Positions 58,628 to 64,000 of a stretch of DNA of 64,000 nucleotides are shown piece by piece. This DNA comes from Viola odorata (lineage: Eukaryota; Streptophyta; Magnoliopsida; Malpighiales; Violaceae), in contig OY829539.1 in the NCBI GenBank assembly GCA_963691705.1, positions 63,028,327-63,092,326 on the forward strand. Reading direction: 5' to 3'. The translations under genes and the position numbers were made by a program. The stretch's first letter is position 1; each line of letters opens with the position of its first letter. The notes under the pieces are model-generated. The model ran no database searches. It worked only from the letters and a program-made list of their open reading frames with translations, and was not told the origin of the DNA.

Positions 58628-61600
58628 TCATGCCTTCTCAAAGGAGAAATCAGTACATTGTATTTCTTGTTTCTGTTCTTGATGACCTTGTTTTTTTCCT
58701 GATCCCTTCGCCCCATGGCTGGATCCCTCGGGATCGGAAAGCTCGTAATCGGAAGGATAAGGTATTGGTGAACCTTCTATGTCTTGGCTGGAACGGTACT
58801 TGTGGCCGTGGAGCAAATGTATGGGCGAAGTACCACGACTTGGAGTGCTTTCACCACTTAACATGAATCCTGGACCTGGAGAAGTGCTTCCATCATTTGG
58901 TTTCCTATGCTTACTTCTTTCCTTTGCTGCCTTCTGCCATTTCAGAAGAGCTTTCGCTGTTTGTTCCTCGAAGATCCCGCGTTTCATGTGAGAACCCATC
59001 TGCGAAAAAAGTGTTGAGATTCCATCTTTCAACTTCAAAACTTGTGACCAGATGTTTATGAGCTGAAGTAGTACTTACTTGTGTCACTAATGAATACAGA
59101 GGGAAGGTAATATAGCTGCATATAAACTGAGTGATCACCCCAAGGACAACCCTGCACACTACTAGCGCCAAGTTCCCGTGGAAGCAAGGTTTGATGCCAA
59201 ATTCGCGCTGCAGATTACTCGCACGTCATTCAAAAGAAATATATTTCGGAAGTCTGCTGGATCACATGAAGGTCAGATGAAATGTATGAAGAAACACTTA
59301 CCCATGTCCACAAGAAAAATGCCATTTGAAACGCATTCTGCACGGTAATTGTATCGACATCAGTTCACATGCATTTCAATTTGGTAACTGTAAAGTGAAT
59401 AGATTTCGGTCTAATTTCGATGAGCTATGGCTTACAACAAACAAAACAGATATGCGCACCACAATTTTTGACGGCTAGGTGCAAATACCTGGAACAATGT
59501 GTAATGTATTAACAGTAGAATCCATTCTGGTCGGTTAAACCAGAAAAACTTGTTGCTAGGCTCGACCACCGGAGCTCCTCTGACAACGTGATTCCTTTCA
59601 TGGATTTCCTGAGCCATCTCCATGATAACGAGTTCAAGCTTCATACCGACCAAGAGGAGTATCTGTACAGGAATGTTGCACAACATTAAAATCCCTGCAA
59701 GATCTCTAAATTCTAAATAGACATGTGTTATCAGCAGTGCTTCAGTTCATGTCCTACAATGAGCGGCACCAGTGTCAACCATTCCAGCGTGTACCATTCT
59801 GCATCAACAAGACAAAAATAAGAATGTAGCTGATCATCATTACGTTATATAGCTATAAATACACGAGCAAATAGATCTTACTGTAGACATTTAGAAGCAG
59901 AAAGATGACAGCAAAAAGCCAGAGTGGGATACTGCAAAATCAAAATGAAAAGTGTCAGCCGTGAGACGTGGTATACAAAACAAAACAGCTGTAACTCGTA
60001 TTCATTGCGATAAGGACTTTGCGAGAGGGATGGAGAGCGAGACCTAATACCCACGACCACCTTAAAATCATCTTCCATGCATCTTTTGATGTACTTGTGG
60101 AAATCGAATTTGCTGTTCGGAGCAAAATGTGCCTGCAATGTTTGTTAGTACTGCCAGTTAACACAAGTTGGCTATGCAAAAGGGGCTGAAACAGGAGTAT
60201 TTGCAATCAACAGTCAGATGCTTACATTAATAAATCCGTGTCGCATAGTCAGATAGTCCACCTTTGTTACTGAACCAAAGAATTGCCTAAAGAATGCAAC
60301 CTGGAAACAAGATCACATACTTAAGTAAAGATCAAGAAGTCGAAGTTGATTTGAGATTCTTCACAATGCAACTGAGAAGTAAGCAAGCCTTCACTAAGCT
60401 TACAATCCATCTCATCCCAGGTGCTGTGGAGAGGCCAGAGTGACGTTTCACAAACGAAGTCTGGCGAGCGAATCTAAACCTTTCGGGATCTGTCAATTTG
60501 AAAAGAAAATAAGCAGACATGTAGCAAGATTTGGCAAGCGCCGAAGGTCTAGAATCAGCGAAATATTTAAGTTTAGTATTCGAATCACAAAAATAAGAAT
60601 CACCATGTGTGAATTGGTATTCCCAGGATGAGGTTTCTTTTTCCCAAGATTTCCATTTGTTCATCTGATCAAAAACAGAAAACCATAAGCAATCTGTCAG
60701 GTTATATCACAGCTAGGATTGCAGGTTAGTAAAATTTTATTTTCTTACAAGAAAAATCAGTAATGGAGGAGGGAGTTAAGAAATTAAGAATGGTAACTTA
60801 CCTTTGCTTGGCCCAGAACCATAGTGATGACACTGTAGAGAACATGAAAGATGGCAAGAACAAATAAAAAGATATGCAACTGGTGCACTCCTGTTTGCGA
60901 AATTAGCGGAATTTTACCCTGACCAAGAATTGCACAAGTAGAACAATTTAGAATACACGTTAATCTGTCAACCTCGAGAAAAAGAATCCACAAAGAAACA
61001 TTTGATTGATCAAAGATGTATAATGAAGATCGTATCCTTTTTGCACTTCTTGACAAATTTACAGTCTCGTTACATAAAGGATGCATGATTTACACAATTA
61101 GAAGTAGAGTTAGTTACCTTTTGGCCGCAGTAATCATCACCACCAGGTGCTGCTGCCAACATTCGATGCCAGATTACATCTCCGGTGAGTGAAAGCAACT
61201 TTCTCCCGCCATCACCGTCGCCTTTGTCGTTGCTATCTTCATTCTCCTCATCTAGTCTGCAGGGAAGCATTCTACTTCCCCATTTTTTAGGGATGCATAT
61301 CTTTAAAATACTTCTTGTACCCACTGTAAGCAACAGTGATATGAATCCCAGTAGCATCAGCTCTGTTTCGGAAAACAAAAATCGAAAAAAAGAAAAAGTT
61401 ATCGTCCACCCAAAGCAGCTAGCCACATTTGATCATTACAATTACTAGCGAAACGTGTTACAAGAAAACAGATTATAGGTGACAGAAACTGAAAATGGAG
61501 AGACTAATTCAGGTTTTAACAAGAATCAAGAATGCACATCATAGAAAATGGTATGGCGATCATCTTCAATGACATAACAAATTCTGAAAACCCAAATTAA

Positions 61601-61911
61601 AAGTACTAAAGGTAATCAAAGAAGAACAAACCAGCTTTGATCTTCTCCAAAGCTTCTCCTAAAGCTTTCTTGTTCTTCTTTTGAAACCACTGTTTGTCAT
61701 TACCAAAGCAAAGTTTCAGATCAGTAAATCAGCAGAAAAATAGAAGAAAAGCCACCATTTTTAGAACCAGAAACAAGAACCCATGTACCTTTCCAAGTGA
61801 ATGAATGGTATGCTCTATTAGAACCGATATGATCACAAATATTGCACAAACTGCTGCTACTGCCCATGTTGGTGTATCCTGCAAAGTCTTATCTCCAGCA
61901 GGACCAGCCAT
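58628..61911 (-). CDS. MLO: MLO-like protein resembling barley Mlo (clade IV type)
   Basis: Fourteen exons on the minus strand (61911-61789, 61689-61632, 61362-61118, 60918-60802, 60664-60604, 60489-60404, 60300-60226, 60132-60044, 59931-59882, 59798-59758, 59662-59489, 59337-59302, 59207-59079, 58999-58628) total 1656 nt, encoding 551 aa. Signatures: [140 protein letters not shown], a calmodulin-binding helix ([12 protein letters not shown]), [13 protein letters not shown], and the C-terminal tetrapeptide D-F-S-F. The last features are those of powdery-mildew susceptibility MLOs, and the sequence reads closest to barley Mlo. One intron present in the other MLO (between its exons 13 and 14) is absent here. 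Confidence 0.94.
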
Positions 61912-64000
61912 GGAATTCTAACAACAAAACTGGACCGAAACCAAAACCCAGTTCCAAAATCTCTTGCTTTTCTTAGTTTTCACCTCTAAAAGTCTAAGAA
62001 CCAAAGTTTAATAATCACAATCTTATAGGTTCATCAGTACAACATTGAAAGCCGGCGACTACCAAGTCAAAGAAACTAAACTATTGTAACATTGTCTTAG
62101 GAATGTTCACAAAGAAATTGAACTTTTTTATTTTAATAGGAAAGTTTTCAAGAAAATGACTTCCAATAATGTACTCCGCTAGTTAGTTCTTCAATTAGTA
62201 TCAATTCGCCTAGACTTTGAAAAAATGAGTGGCATGGAGGTGGACTAGAACTTTTCATAGGAAACAGTTGACGTAGAAAACTAAGCCGACGACATTGAAT
62301 TCAAGGTTCTACGTAGTGTAGGTCCTTCTCATTCTTGATCTTATTCTTTTTGTCAGATAGGAAACATTTTAGTTAATTAGGAAACATTTTACTAAACCAG
62401 GGCGCGACCCTATTGCCATCCAAATAATGAATCGTCAATAGGGGTGTTCATCCAAAAAAATCAGTAGAATTTCCTGCATTTTTATAATTCCTCATTACAG
62501 GGCCACTACCCATCCTATTAAAGCTCATAAAATATTTTTAAAAGAAAAAAGAGAAAAAAAACTAAGCTATATTTGCAGCCTAGGAAGCATATAGGTACAA
62601 ATATGAGACATAGATACGAATCGAAATACATTCGTGACGGAGCCTTGTTAGGGCCAGGGGGGGCTGTAGCCCCCCAAGCTTTTCAAAATTTTTTTATTTT
62701 TTTATATGTTGTTGGTTCTGTTCGAGCCAATAATACGAGTAATTTTACCTAAAAATGAATAAAAATTTGAACCGAAATTGCTAAAATGTGGAATAAAATA
62801 AAGCAAAATAATTAGTACACAGTAAGGAACGAAAAGTCTGCTTTATAATTCGATAAAATTCACTCGTAAGCGATAAAAGTTCGAACATAAGAGATAAAAA
62901 TTTTAAAAAATAATTAGTACACAGTAAGGGACGAAAAATCCTTTCAATTAAATCCCAAATCCTCATTTCCTAAATCATCACTACCAATAAACTCGTGCCA
63001 AAGCCAATTCAATCTTCGCCGAAATTCAATCCCTTCCTTTAATTCAATTTCTACACCAAATCATCACATATCGATCACTCTCTCAATCTCTCAATCTCTC
63101 ATTCAATTCCAATCATAAAGTTGAGAACAATTGTAAAAAATACGTATATTGTATGAATTATAATGTATAATTTTTTTTTTCTATATTGTCTTTTTATTTA
63201 CCTTTTTGTTAAGTTTATCTAAATATTTGTTATTTAGTGGCGGATACAAATACTCTTAAGCATTTTTCTAATTTTTCGTTCAGCTCGCTTACCTTCCCTT
63301 TAAAATACTCCAAAAAAAAAATTTCGAGGGCGCTGCCCCCGAACCCCCACACCACTTAAATACAAATTCTAGATCCGTCAGTAATCTCACCCCCCAACAC
63401 ATAGAGAGCAGGATCCGCCACTGGATACGATACGCTACAAACATGATACTTTGATACGATTTTTTAAAACAATTTAGAAAACATTGGGGCTTAAAACACC
63501 TTGATTTTATATATTATAGTATATGATTTACATAAATTTATATATTATAGTTACCAAGATAAAATTTTATGATATTTATAATTATAAGACATATTTTTGT
63601 AAATAAAATATTTATTTAGATTCAATTCTTTTAGAAACTCACTTGTTACGTGCAAAACAATATATTATAGACTAGCAAAACCATTTACATTGTCATTAAT
63701 TCATAAACTAAAATTATGGAGATTTTAGGAAGATTATAAATAATGGTGTTGCAAAACTCTTACTCTCTCCGAACTCTAATAAATGACGTTTTGAAACCGA
63801 GTACGAGAATTAACATAATAATTGGTAAAAGTATTTTTAATATTAACAATCATTTTTTTCTTCTATATTAAATAAACTGATCAATAAATACTCTTTTCTC
63901 TCCTTCATATTGAATAAATTAATCATAAAATACCTAAAAAAAATTATAAAACGTTCTTTATTTAATAGCAATTTTTTTAACTTTTAAAATATTATTTAAA
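61912..64000. other. AT-rich intergenic end of the window with repeat remnants
   Basis: The MLO promoter should lie in the first few hundred bases. A 30-bp direct repeat (AATAATTAGTACACAGTAAGG) occurs near 62807 and 62909. Fragments with GGGGGGCTGTAGCCCCCC (about 62656) and a C-rich stretch (63330-63350) look like decayed transposon ends. No gene was recognised. Confidence 0.5.

Noticed and set aside
61185..61448. Plus-strand Ser-rich frame
   Set aside because: It is antisense to MLO exon 3.
1..64000. CRISPR arrays, operons, rRNA or complete tRNA genes
   Set aside because: None was seen; the window is plant nuclear DNA and the repeats present are microsatellites, MITEs and duplications.

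Overview
This window is nuclear DNA from a flowering plant, most likely a dicot, and probably a woody one, though the species cannot be named from the sequence. The evidence is AT-rich intergenic DNA, many short exons with GT-AG introns, MITEs and an LTR remnant, chloroplast-targeted proteins, MLO genes and an NLR resistance-gene cluster. Exon boundaries were placed by hand from splice signals. For each gene called intact, the exon lengths sum to a multiple of three with no internal stop.

Region 1 (about 2.3-28.5 kb, + strand) is a rapidly rearranging immune-receptor cluster. It holds a BED-finger NB-ARC-LRR gene (2982-5709), a small secreted cysteine-rich defensin-like gene (6970-7320), a fusion of the same BED module to a MEKK1-type MAP kinase kinase kinase (9719-15139), a second BED-NB-ARC-LRR (16504-19183), an orphan coiled-coil exon relic (22732) and a CC-NB-ARC-LRR (24022-26481). 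The three NB-LRR parts are near-identical, but their N-termini have been exchanged (BED or CC). Each NLR has its own frame-breaking deletion in the LRR. The BED-kinase fusion is the only large member with a fully open frame (8 exons, 488 aa, all catalytic motifs present). It is the most unusual object in the window. A 1731-bp solo LTR, MITEs, a deletion with templated filler and defensin-gene relics record how the cluster was rearranged.

Region 2 (29-41.4 kb) holds housekeeping and organelle genes: OEP21 (chloroplast outer-envelope anion channel, minus strand), which carries a 1.1-kb Mutator-type foldback element in an intron; ribophorin I/OST1 (ER N-glycosylation, plus strand), sharing a 440-bp divergent promoter with OEP21; and a lumenal FKBP-type prolyl isomerase resembling FKBP18 (minus strand).

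Region 3 (42-62 kb, minus strand) holds a small acidic protein gene with a 5'-UTR intron, then an MLO gene (15 exons, 535 aa), a DHHC protein S-acyltransferase (10 exons, 651 aa) and a second MLO gene (14 exons, 551 aa). The second MLO resembles barley Mlo and ends in the D-F-S-F motif typical of powdery-mildew susceptibility MLOs. The last 2 kb, like the first 2.3 kb, shows no gene. Immune receptors, a defensin-like peptide, a MAPKKK fusion and MLO genes thus lie within 60 kb, but whether they work together is inference.
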